Origin: Tetrapyrgos nigripes
Lineage: Eukaryota > Basidiomycota > Agaricomycetes > Agaricales > Campanellaceae
Direction of reading: 5' to 3'
Length of the DNA: 64,000 bases
Assembly: GCA_013368315.1 (NCBI GenBank)
Contig: JAACJM010000003.1
Span: 124,001 to 188,000 of the forward strand
A program made the position numbers and the translations under genes. Positions 38,542 to 48,175 of the stretch are shown in pieces (position 1 is the stretch's first letter; every line of letters starts with the position of its first letter). The notes below the pieces were generated by a model. That model was given only the letters and a program-made list of their open reading frames with translations. It had not been told where the DNA came from and ran no database searches.

Positions 38542-40599
38542 TTATATCATGACCACTCCTATACCCCTACCGGCAGGGACACCACCTACAGAGTTCATTC
38601 CAGCTAGAGGGGCAGTCCGCCAGTTGTAGAGGTAAAAGTTGAGTATTCCGTCACCTTGTCCGAACTGCCATAACATGAGTAGAGTACTTCTTGAATAAAG
38701 AGCGTGAACTTACCCTAAGTTCCTGTAAAAATGACACATTATCCATCATAGTCAACCCGTTGAAAACATCAAACTGTGCTTGATTCGCAGCGACAAGGGC
38801 TTCGCCGACCAACGTCTGTAACCTCTTCTTCAGCTTTCCATCTTCATCGGCATGTTCCTCGAAAGCAACATCCGTAGCATAGTAGTAAAGATACGCCGCT
38901 TCCAAAGTTGAATGCGTCGGGTTGTTGATAATTGTCGATGGGAGGGAATAGAACGAAAAGAAGTCGGTAATTTTATGCGAATTGGGATCCTGAGGAAGGA
39001 GTCAATCAAGACCGATGCTCAAGCCATCACGGGAGCCACACACCTCCACGACATACGCCCAAGTGACTTGCCCCTCCCTTCTTCCGGGTCCACCGTCTCC
39101 CCTCGTCCCAGTCCCATTTCCACTCAGGAACTGGTGCTTAACTTCGTCCAGAGTCATGATTGGTATCATGTCGTATCTTTCCATAAACTTGGAAAAGAGT
39201 GCTGCCACTTGCTTGATATCCTTCTCCTCCATTTCACGTAGGCCAGGCAGAGTGAGCTTGTCATTCACCTGATTGAGTCGGATCATACGAGCAAGGGTCA
39301 TGTTTCGAGGAACGTAGGAAAACTTGACGTCAACGAGCTTTGATACATTGAGGGCTCGATGGTAGTAGCTGAATTGAATGTATCAGTAGATATTCGGAGG
39401 TTAGAATGTGAAACGTACCGAGTGTTGGAGACTGGAGTAGGAAGGACAATTCCAACGGTATATATTGCTTGGAAGATTCCCTTCAAGTGGACTTGACGCG
39501 TCACCTCTTTGATCAAGACAGGAGCTAAACGCTTCGACCGCAGTTTCTTGTGAACACACAAATAGTTGATTTCGGAGGTCATGATCTTGCTAGTAGACCC
39601 TCTAGTGAGCTCAATCAAGACACAGAGAAGAGAACGTACTTTTTCCGAACTCGAAGCATTAGAGGCACTCCTGCAATGAATCCAACGAGTTTCTGATTAG
39701 ACTTGACACGTACACCAACGTGCCATTCCTTAAAATAGCCAGGAGGCTTCAGGGCCCTAGAAAGTATGTAGGTAAAAAAGTCATCATTTTCGTCTGTTTA
39801 CTCACCATTCTATAAATTCGGCGCTATATCTGAATCGGAACGTTGCATCGTTGTCTTCGACATAGTTCAGTGAAAGTAAATCATAGACTTCTTTGGACTG
39901 TCCCAGTGATTAGTACTGAGGAAATATTGCGACTTGATGTTGAGTACTCACCTGGTTTGGGTCATTGATATCGATGGTGGTCCATTCAAAGTCTTTCGGC
40001 AGGGGATATGGCTCCTGGCGAACTTCTTCTCGGGGTTTTGAAGGTTCTATGTATCCGTCCTCTATGGGATCACCTTCCCCTAATAATTCATCGTGTTAGC
40101 TTGAGAATTCCCTATATATGAATGCAACGCACCCATCTGAGGTACAGGTTGCGTTGCCCAAAACTATACGCAAATGGTGAACGCCATCCCAAAACACCAG
40201 ATTTGAAGAGATACTGACCTTGTGTTCTCCCATATCTTTTCTGTTAATCCCGCCAGGCCCTGCCTTTCCTTTAACGACATCCATGATCTTCATATGCTCC
40301 AACGCCAATCGTACGTTCTCCTCATTAGCCTGCTCGCTACCCTCGACTCCTTCCGACTTCACGGTTTCAAGGACACGCTCGACTAGTGCTTGCGGGACCT
40401 TGTCAGAATTGCCGGTCAATGCATGAAGAGCTTTGAGAGCCTTGGACTTCTTTTTCTTCTTCTTACTCGTTGAAGATGTTGATGAGGAAGCAGCCTCTGC
40501 TGATGGCTGATTATCATTCTCGTCCGATTCGTCTCCAGGGTCGGAATCCTGAGTAGTATCGATGATATCCTCGACTTGGGATGCTGGAAGAGAGGACAT
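38542..40599 (-). CDS. NMT1: Glycylpeptide N-tetradecanoyltransferase (N-myristoyltransferase)
   Basis: Transfers myristate to N-terminal Gly of proteins such as Arf and G-alpha subunits. The ATG at 40599 gives [14 protein letters not shown], then an acidic Ser-rich region and a Lys tract ([13 protein letters not shown]) of the ribosome-binding type. Core motifs in order: [96 protein letters not shown], and [19 protein letters not shown]. It ends GIGVVMI; the free C-terminal carboxylate of this family takes part in catalysis. Length is normal and there are about eight introns. Confidence 0.95.
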
Positions 40600-40850
40600 G
40601 GCGAACAATCAAAAGATGTCACGCGTGTGCAATGATAATAAGTAACCCAACTTAACCCAGTTCGAATCTCATTGCAAGAGTGGCCATAACATTATGGTAC
40701 AGTGAACACAAACTTTACAGATAAAGCTACAACAAAACCACCGCAATGATCTAATAATTTGCGCGATTTGATTGCTCTGGTAAAAAAGATAGATTTGTAA
40801 GTATATGCGGTCGGTTTGAGCACATGAAGGAACACCAACCTTCGAGGATG

Positions 40851-41705
40851 TCATCTGCGGCGGGGTAAAGAAAACAAGGACGCTACTAATAGGCCGGCGA
40901 TGAAGCTCAGCGAAGGAAGGACGAGGCTAGTCGACCAGGAGGTAATAAGGGGCGTCATCTTCGTCGTTCGGCTGTCAGGTCTTTTTCCACCCAGTTCCTC
41001 GAAAGAAGGAGTACGTTCCTTCGCCCATCCCTCCTCCATGAGTCGTTTCATCATCACATCGTCCATCAGGGCAAACTCCTCCATGTCCCACTGATTACAC
41101 AGCTGCGTCATCCACTTCATTCGTTTTCGACCAGACGGACCTCCCACTCCCGGTTCATAGACCCTCAACAGTTGTCTCAACTCTCCGACCTTCCTAATAG
41201 CTTCTCCTTCACGTCCAGTCAAGCTGCCTTGAATCTTCTGCTTGATAAGAGCTGACAACCTTGGGCCCTGTCCGTTGGTCGAAATCATGATCTGTAATGG
41301 GCCGTCACGAACTTGGGCACCAAAGTAAAAGTCGCAGAGGTCTGGGATATCGGCAGCGTTTACGGGTACCCTGGCCTTTCGACAGAGTTCTACAATTTCG
41401 CGGGAGCGGTCGTTATCGTCAATGGCGGTTAAAACCATATCCATATTGTTTAATTCATCAGGCCCAGTGAAGAGACGGTCATAGTACGAGATACGGTCCG
41501 GGTAGAGTTCGATAAACCGTCTTGTACGAGGAGAAACGCCGTTTTCTGGGCAGAGAATAACAATGTTCGCATCTGTCACAAGGATTGATTCGACGCGTTG
41601 TGAAGCGACTTCGCCGCCTCCAACGATGAGTACGTTCTTATCCTTGAGCTGCCAGGCTATGAGTAGAGAGCCTCCGCCGAGGTTGGGGTCCACAGGAGAG
41701 TTCAT
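40851..41705 (-). CDS. MET8: Siroheme synthase MET8-like, with C-terminal membrane segment
   Basis: Precorrin-2 dehydrogenase/sirohydrochlorin ferrochelatase, last steps to siroheme for sulfite reductase. Single exon, 284 residues from the ATG at 41705. The NAD site is KDKNVLIVGGGEVASQRVES. Catalytic Asp is in VNAADIPDLCDFYFGAQV, followed by ISTNGQGPRLSALIKQKIQ. The C-terminus differs from yeast Met8: after a charged linker there is a hydrophobic stretch of about 20 residues, LVLPSLSFIAGLLVASLFSL, and PRRR, looking like a tail anchor. Divergent partner of ECM2/SLT11 with 38 nt between starts. Confidence 0.92.
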   Translation of the reverse strand: MNSPVDPNLGGGSLLIAWQLKDKNVLIVGGGEVASQRVESILVTDANIVILCPENGVSPRTRRFIELYPDRISYYDRLFTGPDELNNMDMVLTAIDDNDRSREIVELCRKARVPVNAADIPDLCDFYFGAQVRDGPLQIMISTNGQGPRLSALIKQKIQGSLTGREGEAIRKVGELRQLLRVYEPGVGGPSGRKRMKWMTQLCNQWDMEEFALMDDVMMKRLMEEGWAKERTPSFEELGGKRPDSRTTKMTPLITSWSTSLVLPSLSFIAGLLVASLFSLPRRR

Positions 41706-41743
41706 GGGCGTGACTAAGCAACCTCTCTTCAACCTCAACTACA
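41706..41743. promoter_or_regulatory. 38-nt spacer between divergent MET8 and ECM2/SLT11 start codons
   Basis: MET8 ATG at 41705-41703 (minus), splicing-factor ATG at 41744 (plus). The spacer is pyrimidine-rich toward the plus-strand gene (CTCTTCAACCTC) and has no TATA box. Third divergent pair in this window with under 40 nt between start codons. Confidence 0.55.
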
Positions 41744-42967
41744 ATGCCTCCAAAAGCCGACATCAACAAAGCTGGATGGGAACAGAGCGAATTTCCTATT
41801 CTCTGCGAGACTTGTATGTACTCTTCTCCGTTCTCCCAAAAAGTTGCTGACGTGACTAGGTCTCGGTGACAATCCCTTCATTAGGATGGTACTGTGCTTT
41901 TCTACGTTTGCTCTTCTCAATCTCAACTTCTCTTTCCAGTCCAAGCAAGAGTACGGCCGATCTTGCGGTACTTGTGCTCGCCATTTACTGTCTTTCGTTG
42001 GAATCCAGGCTCAGGCAGTCGCTTCAAAACCACTGTCATTTGTCAAACCTGCGCAAAAATAAAGAACGTTTGCCAGACATGTCTTCTCGACCTAGAATAT
42101 GGTCTTCCGACTCAAGTTCGTGATACTGCGCTTGGATATGAGGGCGAGGCTCCTACAAGTGACATAAACAGAGAATATTATGCACAGAATATGGAGAGCA
42201 AGGTGCGTCTCAGCGTCTTTGCTTCATGACTAAGACTGACTTAGTTCCTTGCAGCTCGAAGGCAACAAATCAGCACTCGACACAGGACGCGCTGCGTCTG
42301 CTGGAAAAGAGATGTTGAAGCAATTAGCACGGACGGATCCTTACTACAAGCGAAATCGACCAAAAATATGTTCGTTCTTCGTCAAGGGTGAATGTAAGCG
42401 CGGCAACGAATGTCCCTACCGCCACGAACAACCTCCCAACGACGAGTTGTCTCACCAAAACATACAAGACCGATACCACGGACGTAATGACCCTGTTGCC
42501 CGCAAAATGCTCGCGACCAATGCTGAAAGTCAAGGCTTGAAACCCCCCGAAGATAAAAGCGTTGTAGGTCGTTTACTCTCTCTTCTATTTCTTTCTCTTG
42601 AAGACTTTTGTCAGACTTCACTCTTCCTATCCTCGTTATCACCCAATTCCACCGAACTGAGCATACGGACGCGGGTGCTCAAATCTCTTCCCTTTCTTGA
42701 TGCCAACCAGTTGAAATCTGTGGTCCATGTAGCCAAGTCACGGTACGTCTGACCTTCGCGAATGGATCATGCCCACCAAACTAACTTGTTTATAGATGTG
42801 CTTTCATCAACTTCACAGACCGTTCCTCTGCGGAACGTGCTTCGGAGGCCTGGGCAAACGGTCTTGAGATTGACGAGCAAAAAGTCAATGTGAAATGGGG
42901 CCGAAGTAGACCTGCAAGTAATGCAGTACCTACAGCGTCCACGTCTACGGTTTCTGTCGCATCTTAG
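41744..42967 (+). CDS. ECM2: Pre-mRNA splicing factor ECM2/SLT11 (RBM22 family)
   Basis: NineTeen-complex-related factor contacting U6 and the catalytic spliceosome core. It opens [33 protein letters not shown]. The N-terminal Cys clusters follow: [16 protein letters not shown], then [31 protein letters not shown] zinc finger ([20 protein letters not shown]) and an RRM (SLFLSSLSP...[32 protein letters not shown]) complete the known layout. It ends STSTVSVAS at 42967. About six introns. Start chosen at the first ATG, 38 nt from the MET8 start. Confidence 0.93.
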
Positions 42968-43051
42968 TCGGGTTGGTGTATTCTTTATACAAGGGCGAGT
43001 TCATTTATTGTATACATTGTATAATACGTCGTCCCTCTGCACTTGAGACAT

Positions 43052-45176
43052 CTATCCAGAGTTGTTGGGGTCAGGTCCCTTGGCCAGAATCTCGTCTGCT
43101 TCCTGCTGGCTCATATCTAGCTCCCTCTTGTCCTCCAAAGCAATTTCGTTCAGTTGGTTTTCGACATCCTCGTCTACGACACCCGGTGCATTAATGTCCC
43201 TCAAACACTTCCCAACCAATCCTCTCCATTTCAAATGACCGTCCACTTCAGAGAACAACACGTTCTCGATGCCTTGGACCTCGACTGGGTCTAAACCCGC
43301 GATTTTCCAGCTTGCTTGGGATGCACGCGAAAGTACCGCCAAACGTAGTCATTATTGGAATAACCATTGACGAGTCGGCCTGTTACCAAGCGTCTGACGC
43401 TTGTCCAAATGTTAGGATCAGCGCTCGCTGGTGTACCGAACAGGAACACATCCTGTATTAGATGGGCGGTTTCAGATGGTGGAAGAGATGCAAGGTACTT
43501 CAACGCCTCCAAAATGACAAGACTACCGAGAGAATATCCAGTTAGGGTGATGGGGCGATTTCCGAAGGCACGTTTGGCAAGCAGATCTCCGAGGACTGCT
43601 CCTGCCTTCACCGCAAGGGCTTTGGTGTTCATCCAGGGATTGTCTTGGTAGTCCACTGTCAGCACATCTGTTTGCGGTCAAACATTGGATAGATGACTCA
43701 CCGATTATTTCACCAATCTTTAGTAATGCGATGGGAGCAAGAGCGAACATGAGACTTGCAAACACTGTCCTTCTGATGATTTCTGCTCGAGCATATTTCA
43801 TAGCATGAGTTCCAACGAGCTTGTAGAGGGCCGTGGACAGATCTCGTAAAGCTTGTACCTCCTATAAAAGACATCAACCCAATGTTAGAGAACCAAAAGT
43901 GAGTAAGACGAACCCATTGAAGAGCAAATGTATCGTCCCCGCCAAACACCATCCAGGGTAGTGTAACATCCTCAGGTGTTTTAAGCCATCCACTAACGCA
44001 AAGACGCACGCCTAGCGTTTCTTCATTCTCATCTGTCCGTACAGGAAGAACCGCAAGGTCTTTGATCTCCCGTGTATGTCGCTGAACCATTGCAGCGGTT
44101 GTTTTCGCCCCATAAGCTCCAAATAACACTGTTGCCACAGAAAATTAGCATATGAATGCACAGGTCTCAGAACTGGTACTCACATCCGCAGATTGCTGAG
44201 GAACCAGCTAGACCTGCATGATCGGTCAGTCTAAAATTGCCTGTACAGCCCACTGTACAAAACCCAACCTGAAGCAAAAATTCCTGCGGCTGTTCCGCCA
44301 ACCCCGAGCCAACCAAGCACAGTGGTGAAGGTGGCACCAACAAGAGGCGCCGCCAGCCCGCCTATAGTGATCGTTCGTTCAATTCTAGCTTTTAGTATGC
44401 TTCAGAAACTGATAGGGCTCACCAGTAACCCCAACCAAAACACCTATAAGAGTTCATGAATCCCTAACTTCTGTGGTCTATGCATTATAGTGCTCACCTC
44501 CAAGCACAGCTCCCACACCCATCCCTACCATCCGCAACTTCTTTCCTCTTGACGAATGAGTCTCACGAGTCTCTTCCGCTTGCCGTTGGACTTGTTCAAT
44601 AGCTCGTTCGGGATTCTTCAATACACTGACAATAGCTTCCTCATTGAGCGTCACATAAACTCCAGCGACAAGAAAAGCCGTAGAGAGGAAAGCCCTTGTT
44701 CGCGCAGAGTATTGTTTTGTTTCGGTGATATGTATAAAGAGTATAGCATTGATCATCCTGGAAAGGTCGTACGGTGAAGGAAGTGGGCGTAACTCTCCAA
44801 GAGACGTATCGGAAAGTTCATCAATTACTGGGGATTCCTCTAAAGCACTATCAGAAGAGATGTCCCAGGATGGATTATAGGCGCAATTACCTTTCGGGTC
44901 TCCGCATACCATCCAAGCTGCCTTCAGTAATTCCTGGGCCCATTTGTTCAGTTCACGAACGAATTGTTCTTTTCGCTTTGTTTTCTCGGGTTCTGGTAAG
45001 GTTGAGAGGTTGTATTCAGTCAATGCATACAACTCAGCGGTATTTCGCGTTACAGCGAGACGTCGGTAAAGGTGTTCGAAAACGTTGCGTCTGTCTGATT
45101 CGGTTAATTGGGAAGGAGGGGTCACTTCAGCCAAGTTGGGTTCAACGACTCGGTTTGGGGATGTAGTGGGTGGCAT
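43052..45176 (-). CDS. DUF726 membrane-associated alpha/beta hydrolase (TMCO4/MIL1-like)
   Basis: Related to yeast Mil1 (YFL034W) and human TMCO4. The ATG at 45176 starts a soluble N-terminus (MPPTTSPNRVVEPNLAEV), with an acidic insert (SWDISSDSALEESPVIDEL). Around 44500-44150 small exons encode Gly/Ala-rich membrane segments (VGMGVGAVLGG, LVGATFTT..., AGIFASGLAGSS). Next are VRLCVSGWLKTPEDVTLPW and the lipase-like nucleophile elbow PITLTGYSLGSLVILEAL. Then VFLFGTPASADPNIWTSVRRLVTGRLVNGYSNNDYVWRYF, a DUF726 hallmark. The C-terminal acidic tail ends GPDPNNSG. The enzyme's substrate is unknown; yeast Mil1 is linked to AP-1 vesicle sorting. Confidence 0.85.
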
Positions 45177-45307
45177 CGATGGTTACTGAGCGCTTGAACA
45201 TGCAGTGCATGGTTTCAATTCCGTGACATCAGTATTATATACAAGTGTACTGCGTAATACTATCTAGATTGCAAGAACCCATGGGTGCCTTCACTTTACA
45301 CAAAGGT

Positions 45308-46388
45308 CTAACTTGACGACCCACCGCCAAGGTTGAACTGCTTCTCCAGTTCCTACAGAGAAAATCAGTCACCGCAAAATCGAGAGCGAAAAAATCCCGC
45401 ACCTTGAGCTGTGAGTCGGTGAAAGGACAGGCAAAGCTGAATGTGTTCGATATAGGAGGAGAGATGTTCGCGATCAAGATGTTCAGACCAATCTGAGTCA
45501 AGGTCAAAAAGTGTTTAAAACGACAAAGGATGCTGCGAAACGCTCACAGTTATTTTGTAATTAATCACAAAGTTGGACCTGGCACCAGAGTTGAAGACGC
45601 CACACTTGGATGCCATGTCGAGAAGGACAGAGTAGCCTGGATCATTAGCAAACTTGTATTCGACGTTAAATGGAAAGGTCATCGTCGAATTGGACTGGGA
45701 ATGGAAAACGACGTTGCTTTTCGACCCTTCTCCGACCGGTCTCGAGTTGCCATTGACCGGATAGAACAGCTAATACCAGTCGGTTTCAGCTAGAGAAGCA
45801 AAGACCGTCATGACCTACTCACCTCAACTTTCAGATTCCTCAAATTGACCGAAAAGTAGTTGAGATTATTGACGGTCACATCAACTGCGAGAGGAATTAC
45901 AACCCCAGTGCTTTGGATTTGGACCTGTCCAAAGTATCAGTATCAGGAAGGAAAGGAGGCTCTGTGACGCACTCCATTGGCATTTGAAGCCACGTTCCCA
46001 ATTCGTACACTTGGGGGGCGGATCCACTGCAGAAAACCAGTAAGATTTGGCAAACAAACGAGAAAGAGATAAGTTACCAGGGCAAGTGCAAGGATAATGC
46101 CTACAATCAGAAATGCACCTGTCAATATCGTGAAACAGAGAAATCTGCCCAAGCAACGTGCTGTCCCTCTCTATGAAGAGAATGAGGAAAGTGACTATGA
46201 GTATAACACAAAAACTTACTTGCAACCAAAAATTTCCGCTGTTTTTGGGATATTGTCTCAATGTAAGGGGTACAGACCTACTCACAGTCAACTTATGCGC
46301 TGAGCGGTCCATGTCAGCACGGTACGTACCTTTCTATGGTTGATCCAGATCTGTTCCTCTTAAAGTCGTATGGATCATGATAAGCCAT
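45308..46388 (-). CDS. LEA2-domain single-pass membrane protein
   Basis: A short basic cytosolic N-terminus (MAYHDPYDFKRNRSGSTIE...) is followed by GTARCLGRF and a membrane helix, CFTILTGAFLIVGIILALAL. An intron then leads to the luminal part: WIRPPSVRIGNVASNANG, VVIPLAVDVTVNNLNYFSVNLRNLKVE, YPVNGNSRPVGEGSKSNVVF and TFPFNVEYKFANDPGYSVLLD. The N-x-N-x-x-YF...VxY pattern and the beta-rich sequence are those of late-embryogenesis-abundant LEA2 domains. It ends KQFNLGGGSSS at 45308. About 240 residues. The second-exon border is uncertain: acceptors ACATTGAG or GACTGTGAG both keep frame. Many basidiomycetes have similar proteins with a longer N-terminus; function unknown. Confidence 0.72.
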
Positions 46389-46580
46389 TTATGATAAGTC
46401 AGTTTTGAAGGGAAATGTATGCTTTTCGGCTGAAGATGGAAACTGACGAGCAGGAATATAGGGGGAGACAGAGACAACCAAAGCATTTTATGGTGCTTAG
46501 GAGTCGCAACGTTTCGGATGACCATGTTTAGAACATGTGTTTAAGCCATAGGGCAAACGATCTGCAGTTCGACACAGCCA

Positions 46581-48035
46581 CTACCTAGGCACAAAAGGTA
46601 CTCTTTGACCACTTCCACCTGGAAACGACCGAGGAGCTGCTCTGCTATCCACTGGCATCGAGTTCTGCCCTATTGGTAAACGACCAATTCCCGTTCCCAA
46701 TCGTTCAGAAGCATGTGTAGGGGCAGAAGGTACGAAACGTTTTCCGTTATTCGTAGAAGAAAATCGATGATTTGCATTTCCACTAGATGTTGATGGTACT
46801 GAAAGGTTCTGATTGTAAAACTTGGACGCAGCCACATCGAGACGAGAAGAGTGCAAAGGTGTCATGTTACGTGGCTGACTTAGTGGGGGTTTGCCATTTG
46901 ATTGTGGGCCAGATAACCTTGTAGCAGACGGAGGTGGCATCATTGACAGAGATTTGTTCGTTGCTTGCGGTTCAGGTCTTTCTTGAAACTGAGGATTCTG
47001 TTCTGAGGGCCTACGGGAGCTTTGATGTGTAGGAGGTCGCGCAGAGGGAATGAAAGCATATTGCCTGCAGAAAATGGTCAGTATCTATATTAACAGCCAG
47101 TCGTCAGACGACTCACTGAGCAAATTTACTGGATCTAGGTCTTTGTTGAGCGGGAGCTATGTCGTCGGAACGATTGCTAGATGAAGGGTATGTCTGTCCG
47201 TCTCTCGTTCGAGAAGACAGATGTGGTGGTTGTTGATCCGGGGGTATAGTGAGTCTGTTGACTCCAATAACTGAATGTGGACTGGAGGTGTTTGTCCTGC
47301 AACGCAGAGGTCTTCAACATGGTCTGAGGTATCTATCCAGGTGCTTACTGTCTGGGGTCAAAGAGAGGTCGTTTTCCGTTAGAATTGATGAAGGAAGAGG
47401 GTTCTTGATTGTCGTATACACCATGTTGACCTGAGAGCTGTGCGACAAGCCTGGAGCTCTATTCAGCAGAGGAGAGTCCGAGAGCAGGTAGTCACGTACT
47501 GTTCCAGCTCTGCATTCTCTCTCTTCAGTCGTTCAATATAAGCTCGCTGTTGTTGATGTCTTGCCTTGAGGCTTCGTATCTGGGACGCCATGGACTCCAG
47601 CTGAAACTGTTTGAAGATTAGCCGACGAAATGAGACGACACGAAGGTTTGCACACTCTTGCAGCATATGCAGCAGCCTCCAGAGAATACGGCACTGAACG
47701 AAACCAATCGGACATTGGAGGTTCCATCTACGTCGTTTGGTCAGGAACGCGTCCAAATTCGAGAAGTGGACCATACATCATGTTGAAGGGGTATGAGCTG
47801 TATTCCAGGAGCACCGCATTGTGCACAACTCTGATCAGCATCTAGATCTCCTTTAGAAACAGTCCATAGCAATGAAGCCTGTTGGCGTACTGAGATGATT
47901 GTTGCAGAGTACATGACCGCATTCTGTGAGCCAGAAGGGTATTGTCGTTCCTGACGCGAAAGGAAGGTGGCACTTTACACAGACTACAAACTCCCAAAAG
48001 TCGAATTCTTGTTGAGCAGCGGAAACGGTGGACAT
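46581..48035 (-). CDS. RING protein resembling RNF212/ZIP3 meiotic SUMO/ubiquitin ligases
   Basis: The ATG at 48035 opens MSTVSAAQQEFDFWEFVVCVKCHLPF. The RING reads C-x2-C, then LTECGHVLCNNHL, then DQSCAQCGAPGIQLIPL across an intron. It is followed by MEPPMSDWFRSVPYSLEAAAYAARFQLESMASQIR and a predicted coiled coil (SLKARHQQQRAYIERLKRENAELEQ). The long C-terminus is Ser/Pro/Arg-rich and disordered, ending GQRVPFVPR. An N-terminal RING, then a coiled coil, then a Ser-rich tail is the plan of RNF212, ZIP3 and ZHP-3, which stabilise crossover intermediates. Assignment rests on architecture and RING spacing. Shares a 140-nt divergent spacer with the JmjC gene. Confidence 0.65.
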
Positions 48036-48175
48036 GGTAAGACTGATGAGACGCGTCACGGTCGAGCGTGTCAAAGACTGCCACGCGTACGCATACAGTC
48101 CAAATTGGCACTCTCAATCCGAATCAAATGATCAAGTAATGAATACATAGTTCATCTTTCACTAGTACTCCATAC

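Noticed and set aside
40665..40690. CAGTTCGAATCTC, T-loop-like string
   Set aside because: No paired stem on either strand and no A box at a suitable distance.
46334..46525. Minus-strand 63-codon frame overlapping the LEA2 gene start
   Set aside because: No domain, and it overlaps the better-supported start at 46388; most likely 5' UTR.
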